NCBI GenBank assembly: GCA_016789725.1
Contig: JAEUQN010000053.1
Span: 1 to 38,847 of the forward strand
From: Blastocatellia bacterium
GTDB lineage: Bacteria; Acidobacteriota; Blastocatellia; RBC074
Direction of reading: 5' to 3'
DNA length: 38,847 nucleotides
Position 1 is the stretch's first letter. Every line of letters begins with the position of its first letter. The notes below the pieces were generated by a model, which was given only the letters and a program-made list of their open reading frames with translations, was not told where the DNA came from and did not search any database. Position numbers and translations under genes: made by a program. Below are positions 7,715-16,621 of this stretch, one piece after another.

Positions 7715-9436
7715 ATGACACAACTGAACCGACCATCTCAATTCTTGATCGCGCTGAGTTTTCTGCTCAGCATCTCCCTGACAATCCTAACCCAACCCGT
7801 CGCCGCACAAAGCACCAACAGCGTTGTTGCCTGGGGAAGTAATCGCGACGGCCAATTGAATGTTCCTGAGGGGCTGCACAATGTAAAAGCTCTGGCCGCA
7901 GGCCACTCCTTCAGTCTAGCCCTCAAGAACGATGGCACCGTCATCGCCTGGGGAAGCAATACCTTTGGCGAGATGAATGTTCCGGCGGGCTTGAGCGGCG
8001 TGACGGCCATTGCAGCGGGGAATTCTTTCTGTCTGGCGCTCAAGAGCGACGGCACCGTCGTTGCTTGGGGAGCGATGAATGTCCCCACGGGGCTGCGCGA
8101 TGTAAAAGCTATCGCTGCTGGCTTTGGTCACGCTCTGGCGCTCAAGAAGGATGGCACGGTTGTCGCCTGGGGACAGAATAATTATGGGCAGACGAATATC
8201 CCGGCAGGCGTGGGCAGCGTGGTCTCGATTGCGGCAGGTGATTATCACAGTCTGGCGCTGAGGTCCGATGGCATCGTTTTTGAGTGGGGGAGATATAACT
8301 CTGAGAGGCAAGTGTTCAACGGCCCTAGAGTAGATGTTGCGGTTGCTGCGGGTTCGACTCACAACCTTGCACTGAGTTATGGGCAGGTCATGTCGTGGGG
8401 AAGCGATATACGACCAACGTCCGGCATAATAAGTGGTGTAAAAGCCATTGCGGCGGGTGGTTACCACAGTTTGGCGCTGAAAAATGATGGCACTGTCTAC
8501 GCCTGGGGAAACAATACTTACGGTCAGACGAATGTCCCGGTGGGGCTTCGTAGCGTGACCGCGATTGCCGCAGGTGCAACTCACAGCCTGGCCTTTGGAA
8601 ACACCCCACCGACAATTACAGTCAATTCCCCATCACAGATAACAGGCACCGCCAGTAACAATGTCCAGCTCGCCACTGTTAAGGATGCTCAGGAGGTCGA
8701 AGAACTGCTTGATGTCTCCGCCACTCCGCTCTCTGGTTTTGGTGTTTCGCTCACGGGGATGCGCGTGGACAGCAAGGGCAACCTGACAGCGAATGTGCAA
8801 ACCGTATGTGGAGCGACGCCCTCCGCCTTTACCTTGCGTGCGACGGACAGGAGCGGCTTGTTTTCTGAAGCCAAACTCACCATTAACGTCGGCCCTAATA
8901 CCAGCTTTACCAACGGCCCGGCCAGTGTGAGTGGGGCCAATGTCACCTTCAGTTTTATCGGTGCCAACAACTGTGCTATCAGTAGTTTTGAATGCAAACT
9001 CGACGGCGGGGGATGGACCGCGAGCACTGGTTCCCAAAGCTACAGTAACCTGGCGAACGGCACGCATACCTTCCGGGTGCGGGCCAAAGATGCGGCGGGC
9101 AATGTGGACCCGACGCCCGCCATCTATACCTGGCAAGTCTTCGCGGCCAGTTGCGGCACGACTGTTCTTCCGCTCACTCTGGCACAACCTAAAATTGGCG
9201 TGGCGTACAACCAGAGTTTAGCGGCAACTCCGAGTGGTAATTACACCTTCAGCCTGCTGTCCGGCACACTGCCACCAGGTTTGCAGATCATCCAGATACC
9301 GTCGGTCATTGGGCCCTGGCTTTCCTTGCTAACAGGCACACCGACCACCCGCGGCACCTACACCTTTGCGCTGAAGGCGAAGAAGAACAACTCCAGTTGT
9401 GAAGGCGCTCGCATGTACACGATTACGGTTCAGTAA
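7715..9436 (+). CDS. Secreted RCC1-repeat beta-propeller protein with Ig-like C-terminus
   Basis: The ATG at 7715 gives 573 residues. It is preferred over a GTG/TTG-type start at 7682 because it follows GAGAGAGG and begins a normal signal peptide ending VAAQS. Seven RCC1-like units follow, each with a V-x-x-WG core (VVAWGSN, VIAWGSN, VVAWGAM, VVAWGQN, VFEWGRY, VMSWGSD, VYAWGNN) and IAAG-x-x-HSLAL. This predicts one seven-bladed propeller. The third unit is shortened. An Ig-like region follows (FECKLDGGGW, HTFRVRAKDAAGN), then a C-terminal domain of about 85 residues (YTFSLLSGTLPPGL, TPTTRGTYTF, Cys pair). That last domain closely matches the end of the 850-residue protein at 10002-12554. It is likely a surface or secreted binding protein with unknown ligand. 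Confidence 0.88.
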   Translation: MTQLNRPSQFLIALSFLLSISLTILTQPVAAQSTNSVVAWGSNRDGQLNVPEGLHNVKALAAGHSFSLALKNDGTVIAWGSNTFGEMNVPAGLSGVTAIAAGNSFCLALKSDGTVVAWGAMNVPTGLRDVKAIAAGFGHALALKKDGTVVAWGQNNYGQTNIPAGVGSVVSIAAGDYHSLALRSDGIVFEWGRYNSERQVFNGPRVDVAVAAGSTHNLALSYGQVMSWGSDIRPTSGIISGVKAIAAGGYHSLALKNDGTVYAWGNNTYGQTNVPVGLRSVTAIAAGATHSLAFGNTPPTITVNSPSQITGTASNNVQLATVKDAQEVEELLDVSATPLSGFGVSLTGMRVDSKGNLTANVQTVCGATPSAFTLRATDRSGLFSEAKLTINVGPNTSFTNGPASVSGANVTFSFIGANNCAISSFECKLDGGGWTASTGSQSYSNLANGTHTFRVRAKDAAGNVDPTPAIYTWQVFAASCGTTVLPLTLAQPKIGVAYNQSLAATPSGNYTFSLLSGTLPPGLQIIQIPSVIGPWLSLLTGTPTTRGTYTFALKAKKNNSSCEGARMYTITVQ

Positions 9437-9441
9437 GAGGC

Positions 9442-9528
9442 GTAAGAAGTGTTGGCATAGCGAGTCGTAGCGAGCTGCTCAATCTTTTCTCACCTCGTCA
9501 CTTCTCGCTGTGCCACATCACTTCTTAC
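9442..9528. repeat. Inverted repeat GTAAGAAGTG after the RCC1 gene
   Basis: GTAAGAAGTG at 9442-9451 is exactly complementary to 9519-9528. Looser pairing of GGCATAGCGAG with CTCGCTGTGCC extends it inward. The element lies between the RCC1 stop (9436) and the receiver gene. A hairpin terminator or an mRNA processing site is possible. Confidence 0.6.
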
Positions 9529-9603
9529 AAGCTAGCGATTTAGGCAAGAGGCCGCCCCGCCTTGTCACCACCGCCCTGCGACCAATGGCCAAGCGAGTTT
9601 GAG

Positions 9604-9972
9604 ATGAAAGTCTTGATTGTGGATGACAACTCGGAAATCCGTCGGATGCTGCGCCGCCTGCTGGCAGACCTGAGCACCGACATCTTCGAATGTTCCGATG
9701 GCGGCGAAGTGCTCAGTGCCTACACCCGGCAACATCCCGACTGGGTGCTGATGGATATTGAGATGGGGCAGCTAGATGGCATCACGGCGACGCGACAAAT
9801 CAGAGCCGTTGATCCTGTGGCGCATATCCTGATCGTCACCAGTCACGGCAACCCCGCCTTGCGAGCGGCGGCACAGGCCGCAGGCGCGTGCGGGTATGTC
9901 TTGAAAGAAAACCTGATGGAAATACGGCAATGGCTGACCGCTGAACCGAACAGCGGCCTAAAGCTTGCCTGA
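9604..9972 (+). CDS. Stand-alone receiver (CheY-like) protein
   Basis: The ATG at 9604 gives 122 residues, beginning exactly at the first receiver strand (MKVLIVDDNSE). An earlier TTG at 9562 adds only a non-homologous tail. Key residues are the acidic pair Asp7-Asp8, phospho-acceptor Asp51 in LMDIEMG, the Thr of VTSHG and the Lys of YVLKEN. The residue after the usual DIEM is Gly instead of the common Pro. There is no output domain, so it may act by protein contact or in a phosphorelay. It lies between two surface-protein genes, with only 29 bases before the next start, so co-transcription with the glycine-rich protein is likely. Its kinase may be the one at 3665-6640, but that is inference. 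Confidence 0.9.
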   Translation: MKVLIVDDNSEIRRMLRRLLADLSTDIFECSDGGEVLSAYTRQHPDWVLMDIEMGQLDGITATRQIRAVDPVAHILIVTSHGNPALRAAAQAAGACGYVLKENLMEIRQWLTAEPNSGLKLA

Positions 9973-10001
9973 AACCTGACAACCGGGAAAGGAAACTACC
10001 G

Positions 10002-12554
10002 ATGAACCATCAAATCAAACGACTATCCGTATTGTTTATTATGCTGAGCCTTCTGCTGAGTGCTGTACTGTGGAGCGCGGGGCGCGGGGCAAATGCGAAA
10101 GTGCTGCCAGTCGCCGCCGCATACCCGCTTGACCCAAACGCTTTCACTTCGCTGGGCGTCTCGCCGTTTGGCACGGCGGGGACGTACACCATTGACGCCA
10201 GCAAGGATAACGCCGCGCCCAGTTTGATGGGGCCGGGTCTTGCCGTGCCGCTGCTGGGTGTCTTCCACTCGCCCTCGATGGGCGTAACGGCCAATGACGA
10301 GATCGCTGTTTTCGCCTTTGATTCAATCAACATCCCGATGGGTGTGACGGTGCAGGGCCAGCGCAACGCCAACTCGCGTCCTATCGCCTTGCTGTCACAA
10401 GCGGGGATCACGATTGACGGCATCGTAGATGTGAGCGGCGAACGTGGCAGTTTTTATAGCGGCGAGCAAACCAACATCGGCGGGGCGGGCGGGGCAGCGG
10501 GGCCCGGCGGCGGTGGCGGTGGTGGCGGTGGTAAAGGAGAAGGTCAGCCTTTTCATGGAATACCGATTGGGTCCCCTGGGCTCGGCGGCGTAGGCTTCGT
10601 ACGCGGCAATGATGGGCCAAGCGGCACTCCATATGGAACTGGTGGTCGTGGCGGTAGTGTGGCGACCGACGGTGGCGGTCGCGGCGGCATTCAGCCCGCT
10701 GATGGTGGCGGTGGAGCTTTTGGGGGCGATGGAGGGACGGCCATGTTTCTTTCGTACACAACAGTTGGCGGCACTGCTTACGGCGACCTCTCCCTGAGGT
10801 TACAGGGTGGCAGTGGCGGCGGGGGTAAAAGCGGCTTAGATCGTAGTGGTGACGGTGGTGGTGGCGGCGGCGGAGCTATTGAGTTAGGTGCTGTTTCTAC
10901 CATCCTCATGACGGGTACGGTGCAGGCCAACGGTGGTGATGGTACTTCTGGAAGCGGGGGTGGCGCGGGTGGAGGGATATTGATCCACGGTCAGATCGTG
11001 ACGTTTTCCGGCTCAGGCAGGCTGAGCGCAGCCGGCGGCAGCACTTTTGGTGGTGGGGGCGGTGGGGGACGCGTGCGGATCGTAGCAAGCACCATCACCG
11101 AAGGCTGCGTTAATGTGGATGGTGGACGCGGCGATGCCTCCGGTAGTCAAGGCGTGTACACAACGGTTGGAAATGTCAGCCCGCCCCCGGCTGTCAGCCT
11201 GGCCTTCAGTGAGCAACCGCCGGACACAATGTCTGGAGCAACGATCAATCCAGCCGTCACGGTGCGAGTGCTGAATGGATGTGGCAACCTGCTCACCAGT
11301 AGCAATGCTTCTGTCACGCTCGCGCTCGGCAGCAACCCCGGTGGTGCGACGCTCGGCGGAACGCTCACGGTCAATGCCGTCAATGGCATCGCCACTTTCA
11401 GCAATCTGACGCTCAATCGCGCCAGCACTGGCTACACGCTCGTCGCCAGCAGCAACGGCCTCACCAGCGCAACTTCCAGTGCCTTTAATATCACCTGTCA
11501 ACCGATCACCGTCAGTCCGGCAACTAGCGCGCTCACCGCAGGGACGGTCGGCACCAGCTATGCGCAGCAGTTCACGCAGGTGGGTGGCAACGGCACAATT
11601 ACGTGGAGCGTCAATCCACCAATTCCCGGCCTCTCGATTGATGCGACGGGTAAACTGTCCGGGACCCCAACGCAACCAGGCGATTATTCCTTCACGGTAA
11701 CGGCCACCGATACCAATCAATGTCCGGGGGCAACCAATTACACCCTGACGATCAATTGCCCAATGATTGATCTGACACCGACCACCCTGGCGGGCGGCAC
11801 TTATGGCACGGCCTATCCGAGCACGACCTTGTTGCCGACCAGCGGCACGGCTCCCTATACCTTCACCATCAGCGGTTTGCCCAATGGGATGACCGCAGCG
11901 AAGACAAGCACGAATGTCACGCTCTCCGGCACACCCACGCAGACAGGCAACTTCACCCTGCGCGTGGATGTCCTGGATGCTTACGGTTGTACAAACGGAG
12001 TCAATGGCCGCAGCTATCCACTCACCATTGCCAAAGCGCCGCTGACCGTGACGATCAACAATGCGTTTCGCAATCAGGGCGCAGCCAATCCGCCGCTCTC
12101 CGGCTTGATCACAGGGCTCAAGAATGGCGATAACATCACCGCCAGTTACAGCACCACCGCCACCTTGGGCAGTGCGCCGGGGAATTACCCGATCACCGCC
12201 ACGCTCAATGATCCCAATCATCGCCTCGGCAATTATCAGGTCACGAATCCGGGGGGGACCCTCAAGGTCTTCAATAGCTGCGGCATCGGTCCCGTCCCCT
12301 TCTTTGCCACCCAGGGAGCGGTCGGAGGCTATTGGTTGTACTACCAACCGCTCTCGGCCTCGCCGCTGGGGAATTACACCTTCAGCCTGTTTGCGGGAAC
12401 CTTGCCGCCGGGTCTGTCCATTGTGAACAACTTTGGGCAGTACATATTGCAGGGAGCACCGACCACGCGCGGGACTTACACCTTCACGTTGCTGGCGAAA
12501 AACACTAGCAACACCTGTGAGGCCATCCACACCTACACCATCACGATTTGGTGA
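10002..12554 (+). CDS. Large secreted glycine-rich protein with Ig-like and MBG-type domains
   Basis: This 850-residue protein has an N-terminal signal peptide (LFIMLSLLLSAVLWS). A conserved-looking module follows (DEIAVFAFDS, ITIDGIVDVSG), then a glycine-rich region at roughly 150-360 with long Gly runs. The C-terminal half has repeated Ig-like units: a He_PIG-like unit (ITWSVNPPIPGLSID, GKLSGTPTQPGDYSF), a second one (NGMTAAKTS, LSGTPTQTGNF), an MBG-like unit (APLTVTINNAFRNQG, NYPITATLND) and a final unit nearly repeating the C-terminus of the RCC1 protein. The start follows AAAGGA. It is probably a cell-surface or extracellular structural or adhesive protein. A decayed relative lies at 3206-3460, and a strong terminator hairpin follows the gene. 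Confidence 0.85.
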   Translation: MNHQIKRLSVLFIMLSLLLSAVLWSAGRGANAKVLPVAAAYPLDPNAFTSLGVSPFGTAGTYTIDASKDNAAPSLMGPGLAVPLLGVFHSPSMGVTANDEIAVFAFDSINIPMGVTVQGQRNANSRPIALLSQAGITIDGIVDVSGERGSFYSGEQTNIGGAGGAAGPGGGGGGGGGKGEGQPFHGIPIGSPGLGGVGFVRGNDGPSGTPYGTGGRGGSVATDGGGRGGIQPADGGGGAFGGDGGTAMFLSYTTVGGTAYGDLSLRLQGGSGGGGKSGLDRSGDGGGGGGGAIELGAVSTILMTGTVQANGGDGTSGSGGGAGGGILIHGQIVTFSGSGRLSAAGGSTFGGGGGGGRVRIVASTITEGCVNVDGGRGDASGSQGVYTTVGNVSPPPAVSLAFSEQPPDTMSGATINPAVTVRVLNGCGNLLTSSNASVTLALGSNPGGATLGGTLTVNAVNGIATFSNLTLNRASTGYTLVASSNGLTSATSSAFNITCQPITVSPATSALTAGTVGTSYAQQFTQVGGNGTITWSVNPPIPGLSIDATGKLSGTPTQPGDYSFTVTATDTNQCPGATNYTLTINCPMIDLTPTTLAGGTYGTAYPSTTLLPTSGTAPYTFTISGLPNGMTAAKTSTNVTLSGTPTQTGNFTLRVDVLDAYGCTNGVNGRSYPLTIAKAPLTVTINNAFRNQGAANPPLSGLITGLKNGDNITASYSTTATLGSAPGNYPITATLNDPNHRLGNYQVTNPGGTLKVFNSCGIGPVPFFATQGAVGGYWLYYQPLSASPLGNYTFSLFAGTLPPGLSIVNNFGQYILQGAPTTRGTYTFTLLAKNTSNTCEAIHTYTITIW

Positions 12555-12558
12555 GAAT

Positions 12559-12610
12559 GAGGGCGTGGCTGACAGCCAAAGCAAGCTGTCAGCCACGCCC
12601 TCGCAATTTT
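12559..12610 (+). terminator. Intrinsic terminator after the glycine-rich protein gene
   Basis: A perfect 18-base stem (12559-12576 with 12585-12602, sequence GAGGGCGTGGCTGACAGC) with an 8-base loop is followed by a run of T at 12606-12610. It starts four bases after the stop codon. It would end the 7715-12554 transcript before the convergent AAA ATPase gene. Confidence 0.85.
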
Positions 12611-12680
12611 TCAGCAGGGCGTGGAGGTTGGTGGACACACCGTATCTGTTTTTTGAAAGGGCCGATGGCGTGAAGCGCGG

Positions 12681-14384
12681 TCATCCAATCATTAAGCGCA
12701 GTTCATCAATGCGCTGTGAAATTTGCGCGCTGGTCATCTCCTGGAAACGTTTCGGCAACATCGAACGCGTCGTGGCTTCGCGGGCGGCCACGAGTTCCTG
12801 ATATTCGACAGCTTGCTCATCGCGCGCGGGTGTGAATTCATCGGCGACGGATTTCAAATCCTCCTGGGTAACTTCGGCGTGCCCGGCTTGGCGCGCGATG
12901 CGGCGGGTACGAATGATGATGGATTCGATATCTGCGCCGGACAGATGTAGTGGGGTTTGCGTAATCGGCGACCAATCTTCGATCTTGTGCGCAATCTTGT
13001 TTTTGCGCGCCATCGCCACCGCAATTTCTTTTCGATCTTCCTCAGTTTCGGGATAAAACAGCGAGATGTGTTCTTCGGCGCGGCCTTGCCGTTTGAGGTC
13101 AATCGGCAATAAATCCGGGCGTGACGTCATCAATATCCACAAAATGCGCCCGCGATTTTCGGTGTTGCTCATCGCGGCGGCAATCTTGGAAAACACGCGC
13201 TGATCTACGCCGGAATCACCACCGGAATCGCGGTTGCCGAGCGCCGCATCGGCTTCGTCAATCAGCACCACAATCGGCGTCAAGGCTTGCAGCAGGTTCA
13301 GAATTTTTTCGAGATTGGATTCGGTCGAACCAACCCATTTGTCGCGGAAGTTTTTGAATTCGACGACATTCAGGCCGCAATCTTTGGCGAAGCATTCGGC
13401 CAGAAAGGTTTTGCCTGTGCCAACGGGGCCGGAAAACAAAATGCCCATCGGGGCTTCTTCGCGGTTGCCATTTTTGATGACGTCGGCGATGTCCTTTAAA
13501 TAATCTTTCGCCGCCTTCAAACCGCCGACCGTGTCTAATCCATACTTCGGATCCGTGAATTCAATCAGCCCCGCGCATTCGGATTCGATGATTTCTTTTT
13601 TCTTCTGGCGCACGTCTGCAAACGTCAGGCCATCGTCTGAAAGCTGCGCTGCCCGCAACAGCCCACGCAAGTGAATGAAGTTGATCCCCGAAGTCATCGC
13701 CGCCAATTGATTGATGTGCATTTCCATGCGCATCGGATAAGCTTTGATATTTTCGGTCAGATATTCCAAACGTTCCGCTTCGTCCGGGTACGGAATGCGG
13801 ATACTGGCCAGCCGTGAATTTTCGCGCACACGTTGATGCACGTCGGACAACGCTTCGGAAATCAACACGACGAGGTTGTCAGTTTCAAGCAAACGCGGAT
13901 TCGTCATCCATCGTTGCAATGCAACTAACGTGTTGCGTTCATCGCCTGACAAATACGTCATTTCGCCTGCGGGCAAAATCGTTTCGACAAAATTGATGAT
14001 GACCGCCACCTTATCGGCATAAAACAAAAACCGCTCAATCATCGGCAAGGCCTTGGCCGGATCACGCGGCAGCTGAGAAGCAGCACTCACGTTCATCAAG
14101 GGATCGGCAACACGCTGATGCGCGACGAATTGCCGCAAGGTTTCGTCCGAATCAAACGTCAAGCCTTCACTGCGGTTATAAGCAACGATACCTTTGTTGC
14201 CGAGCAATTCCTTTTGTAAAAACGACATTAGCGAAACATAGCCCGTACGGGCGCGAATCAAATCGTAGACATTGTGGTGCAGCAGAAAATGGCTGGCTTC
14301 GCCCGCACGATATTTGCGCGCGAGTTCATCGGCCCAGCGGGGTAATTTTCCTGAGGTGGTTAATGAATGTTGTCCGTTTGGCAT
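12681..14384 (-). CDS. AAA+ ATPase of the Cdc48/Vps4-like class, linked to PspA
   Basis: This 567-residue protein has an N-terminal region of about 270 residues lacking Walker motifs, possibly a degenerate AAA-like domain (VAVIINFVETI, NLVVLISEAL). One complete AAA+ module follows: Walker A GPVGTGKT at 319-326, a pore-like KWVGSTE at 349-355, Walker B VVLIDEADA at 372-380 and a sensor/SRH region MTSRPD then RQGRAEEHI. The sensor-1 Asn is replaced by Ser in MTSRPD. The C-terminus is helical and charged. Such ATPases remodel or unfold protein polymers. Three minus-strand genes upstream (TonB_C-like, two-TM coiled-coil, PspA) suggest that it acts on the PspA membrane polymer, as Vps4 acts on ESCRT-III. 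That role is inferred from context. A hairpin with a T-tract sits just before the start codon. Confidence 0.88.
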   Translation of the reverse strand: MPNGQHSLTTSGKLPRWADELARKYRAGEASHFLLHHNVYDLIRARTGYVSLMSFLQKELLGNKGIVAYNRSEGLTFDSDETLRQFVAHQRVADPLMNVSAASQLPRDPAKALPMIERFLFYADKVAVIINFVETILPAGEMTYLSGDERNTLVALQRWMTNPRLLETDNLVVLISEALSDVHQRVRENSRLASIRIPYPDEAERLEYLTENIKAYPMRMEMHINQLAAMTSGINFIHLRGLLRAAQLSDDGLTFADVRQKKKEIIESECAGLIEFTDPKYGLDTVGGLKAAKDYLKDIADVIKNGNREEAPMGILFSGPVGTGKTFLAECFAKDCGLNVVEFKNFRDKWVGSTESNLEKILNLLQALTPIVVLIDEADAALGNRDSGGDSGVDQRVFSKIAAAMSNTENRGRILWILMTSRPDLLPIDLKRQGRAEEHISLFYPETEEDRKEIAVAMARKNKIAHKIEDWSPITQTPLHLSGADIESIIIRTRRIARQAGHAEVTQEDLKSVADEFTPARDEQAVEYQELVAAREATTRSMLPKRFQEMTSAQISQRIDELRLMIG

Positions 14385-14397
14385 AGCGATCTCTACA

Positions 14398-14430
14398 ATA
14401 AAAAAGGCACGAAGAAGTTGCTTCGTGCCT
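14398..14430 (-). terminator. Hairpin with T-tract between the TonB_C-like and AAA genes
   Basis: Read on the minus strand, AGGCACGAAG (14430-14421) pairs with CTTCGTGCCT (14414-14405) around a 6-base loop. A run of T follows down to about 14398. This looks like an intrinsic terminator, yet the AAA start codon lies only about 14 bases further on. It could be a leaky terminator or attenuator that lowers AAA expression relative to PspA. Confidence 0.75.
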
Positions 14431-14454
14431 CTTCATTCCTCATTTCATGAATTG

Positions 14455-15528
14455 TCACTTATTCAGCCGTTTGACCGGCGGCTTCTTCACCGCTGGTTTC
14501 GTGGCTACCGTTTTTGGTGGCGTAGCGGTTTTCGTTGCGGCCCCTAACGTCGGCGGTTCAGTCGGAGTCGTTACAGCTTTTTTCTCGGTCGGCGCAATTG
14601 TGAAAGTAAATAATGCACTGGCAGGCGCATTTATACCAGCGAACTCAGACGGTGGAAACTCCCATTGCTTGACCGCTTCCCGCGCGGCTTGATTTCCTTC
14701 GGGCAAGGACGATTGCCAGATCATAGCCGTTGCCACTTTTCCCTCTGCGTTGACCTCTGCGCGAACGGATACTTTACCCACCATACCTTGTTTTTTTACA
14801 ACTTCAGGCCAGTTGGGGTCAGGCTTTTTCGTGGCCTTGGCCTGCAAGGCAGCGGATTTGGCTTCATCAAAAGTCAATGGAACAGGTTTTGTTTCTTCGC
14901 AGGAAATGGCTAACACCAGGTAGACGTCGGAATTTTCAAATGCCTGAACGGGGCTTCCATCGCGGAAATAGGTGGAATAAACACTCGACTTCAGCCGCAC
15001 GCCATCATCGGTGTAAAAATAGGTCAGCCCAGCTTCTACCTCAAAGCCGTGACTCATCATTGACATCGGGATGGGATGCGTGCTTTTCGGGCCAGCGTAC
15101 ATATTGATTTCGCTCAGCGCCATCGTGTTAATCGTATCGTCATCACGCAAGCCCTGAGCAACCAGGAATTGAACCTCCAGATGCGCGAGTTTGGAGTCGC
15201 CAATCACAATGATACCTGGTCGTGGTCGTCGAAACAGCCGGAACTGTGCCGTCCGCAACAACGCCGCTTCCGTAACTAACGGATAGGCTTTCTTAATCGT
15301 GCTCAGCCATTTTTCATCATCCGTTTGGGCTGCTGTTCGCACCCGAAAAACCTGATTGGTTAGCGGGTCCTGCTTTGATGGAACGCGAACTTCAAAGAGG
15401 CGCGCCGTCAGATACACAGGCGGCTCCAGTTGGTCATCATCCTGAGCGAAGACGGACAAGGTTGGTAAAAGGCCAAACAAAAGTGCCGACAAGAACAACA
15501 GGCGGTGAGAAAAACGGAATGGTTGCAA
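14455..15528 (-). CDS. Exported protein with TonB C-terminal-like domain
   Basis: This 357-residue protein has an N-terminal signal peptide (LLFLSALLFGLLPTLSVFAQ). The first about 200 residues are unrecognised and appear periplasmic. A TonB_C-type domain at about 238-315 is supported by KQGMVGKVSVRAEVN, GKVATAMIWQSSLPEG and AAREAVKQWEFPPS, the usual spacing of this fold. The tail is rich in Thr, Lys, Pro and Ala. Unlike true TonB, there is no uncleaved N-terminal anchor and the domain is internal, so energy transduction to receptors is doubtful. Genes of the PspA cluster flank it on the same strand, 69 bases from the coiled-coil gene and 71 from the AAA gene. Its role there is unknown. Confidence 0.8.
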   Translation of the reverse strand: MQPFRFSHRLLFLSALLFGLLPTLSVFAQDDDQLEPPVYLTARLFEVRVPSKQDPLTNQVFRVRTAAQTDDEKWLSTIKKAYPLVTEAALLRTAQFRLFRRPRPGIIVIGDSKLAHLEVQFLVAQGLRDDDTINTMALSEINMYAGPKSTHPIPMSMMSHGFEVEAGLTYFYTDDGVRLKSSVYSTYFRDGSPVQAFENSDVYLVLAISCEETKPVPLTFDEAKSAALQAKATKKPDPNWPEVVKKQGMVGKVSVRAEVNAEGKVATAMIWQSSLPEGNQAAREAVKQWEFPPSEFAGINAPASALFTFTIAPTEKKAVTTPTEPPTLGAATKTATPPKTVATKPAVKKPPVKRLNK

Positions 15529-15596
15529 GTTGGACTACCTCCAGATGTGAGAAATAATTGCGGTGAGATATTGAAGGTCAGAACAACTTCAAATCT

Positions 15597-16442
15597 CTAT
15601 CTTCGTTCGGCGGCAAATGTGGGGCGCGAGGAAGCCGTCGAAGGAGGGGCATTATTGAATGAATCCAGTTGACTCATTATCGGGGCGGTATGTTGCAACA
15701 TTTCGCGAGTGGATTCAATCGAAGAAATCAGCGTGTCAAAATCAAGGGATGACATGTATTCCGGGCCGGGCATCGTGACAACTTGATCGTTGACCAAACC
15801 AAAGAAATTTTCAATCATTTGCAATTGCGCTTCAACCCGCTTCACGCTGCGTTCGATGTCATCGAAGGTGTCAAGACGGCGGCGCAAAATCTGGACATTT
15901 TTATCATGTAGGAGCCGGGCCGTTTCATCGGCTTGCGCGCTGGCGCGTTCGGCCTGCCGTAATTGATTTTCGACGGCTTGGCGATTAATCGAACGCAGGT
16001 GCATTTTGCGGCGGCGGTATTCATCCAGCAAATCCACAAATGCTTCCCAGGCGGTTTCAAGTTCTCGCAATTGCGGGGGATCCTCGTTGAGGCGCGCAAA
16101 TTTTTTGAAGTTGCTGCCAATCTGACCTTTCATCCAGCTCAGATATTCGACCGCTTCCCGTTCACGAGGATCAAAGGTCTTGATAAGTTCCTGCCGTTTG
16201 CGATGCCGTTCCAGTTGCAAAACTTGACGCGCGCGACGATCCACGATGCGCCGATAAAAATACGAGGCCGGCACAATTGCCAGATAAGCCGCTTCAGAAA
16301 CAATCACGCCCGCCGCCACGACTGCACCGTCAACCGCGCCGAACAACGAGGCGTACACAGCCCCGGCTGCACCCAGCACCAACGCGCCAAGGTTCAGCGG
16401 TTCTTTCAATGCAGATTGAATGTACGAAGGCTTTCGATCCAT
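15597..16442 (-). CDS. Two-TM coiled-coil membrane protein next to PspA
   Basis: This 281-residue protein is not recognised as a named family. Two adjacent hydrophobic segments at about 17-62 (LGALVLGAAGAVYAS, then VVAAGVIVSEAAYLAIV) form a membrane hairpin. About 180 residues rich in Arg, Glu and Leu follow, predicted helical and coiled-coil (RRARQVLQLERHRKRQEL, VENQLRQAERASAQ), and the Pro/Ser-rich tail is probably disordered. It lies directly downstream of the PspA gene, separated by 179 bases that hold an inverted repeat. By position and architecture it may be the membrane anchor or partner for PspA in this system. That is inference, with no sequence proof of contact. Confidence 0.82.
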   Translation of the reverse strand: MDRKPSYIQSALKEPLNLGALVLGAAGAVYASLFGAVDGAVVAAGVIVSEAAYLAIVPASYFYRRIVDRRARQVLQLERHRKRQELIKTFDPREREAVEYLSWMKGQIGSNFKKFARLNEDPPQLRELETAWEAFVDLLDEYRRRKMHLRSINRQAVENQLRQAERASAQADETARLLHDKNVQILRRRLDTFDDIERSVKRVEAQLQMIENFFGLVNDQVVTMPGPEYMSSLDFDTLISSIESTREMLQHTAPIMSQLDSFNNAPPSTASSRPTFAAERR

Positions 16443-16510
16443 ACAATTCGGCGGTCATTCGAGCAATGGTGATACGCAATCCTGCCGGGCAAAGATTCAA
16501 TTTAATTTTT

Positions 16511-16612
16511 GCCACGAATTTCACGAACCAGCATCAATGCACAGGAGAACTGAACTGCTCATCTCAAGGCGCATTGCTAAGCAACGGCATACCAATCCGT
16601 GAAATTCATGGC
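16511..16612. repeat. GCCACGAATTTCACGA-class inverted repeat in the PspA cluster
   Basis: GCCACGAATTTCACG (16511-16525) pairs with 16598-16612 at 14 of 15 positions. The interior shows little pairing. The element lies between the PspA and coiled-coil genes on the minus strand. It uses the same word as the element at 31543-31620, in front of the sugar ABC ATPase. Confidence 0.75.
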
Positions 16613-16621
16613 AACGATCAA

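Noticed and set aside
11013..12638. 541-residue minus-strand open frame opposite the glycine-rich protein gene
   Set aside because: It is the antisense shadow of a well-supported gene. Its composition is Arg/Gly-biased with no recognisable domain.
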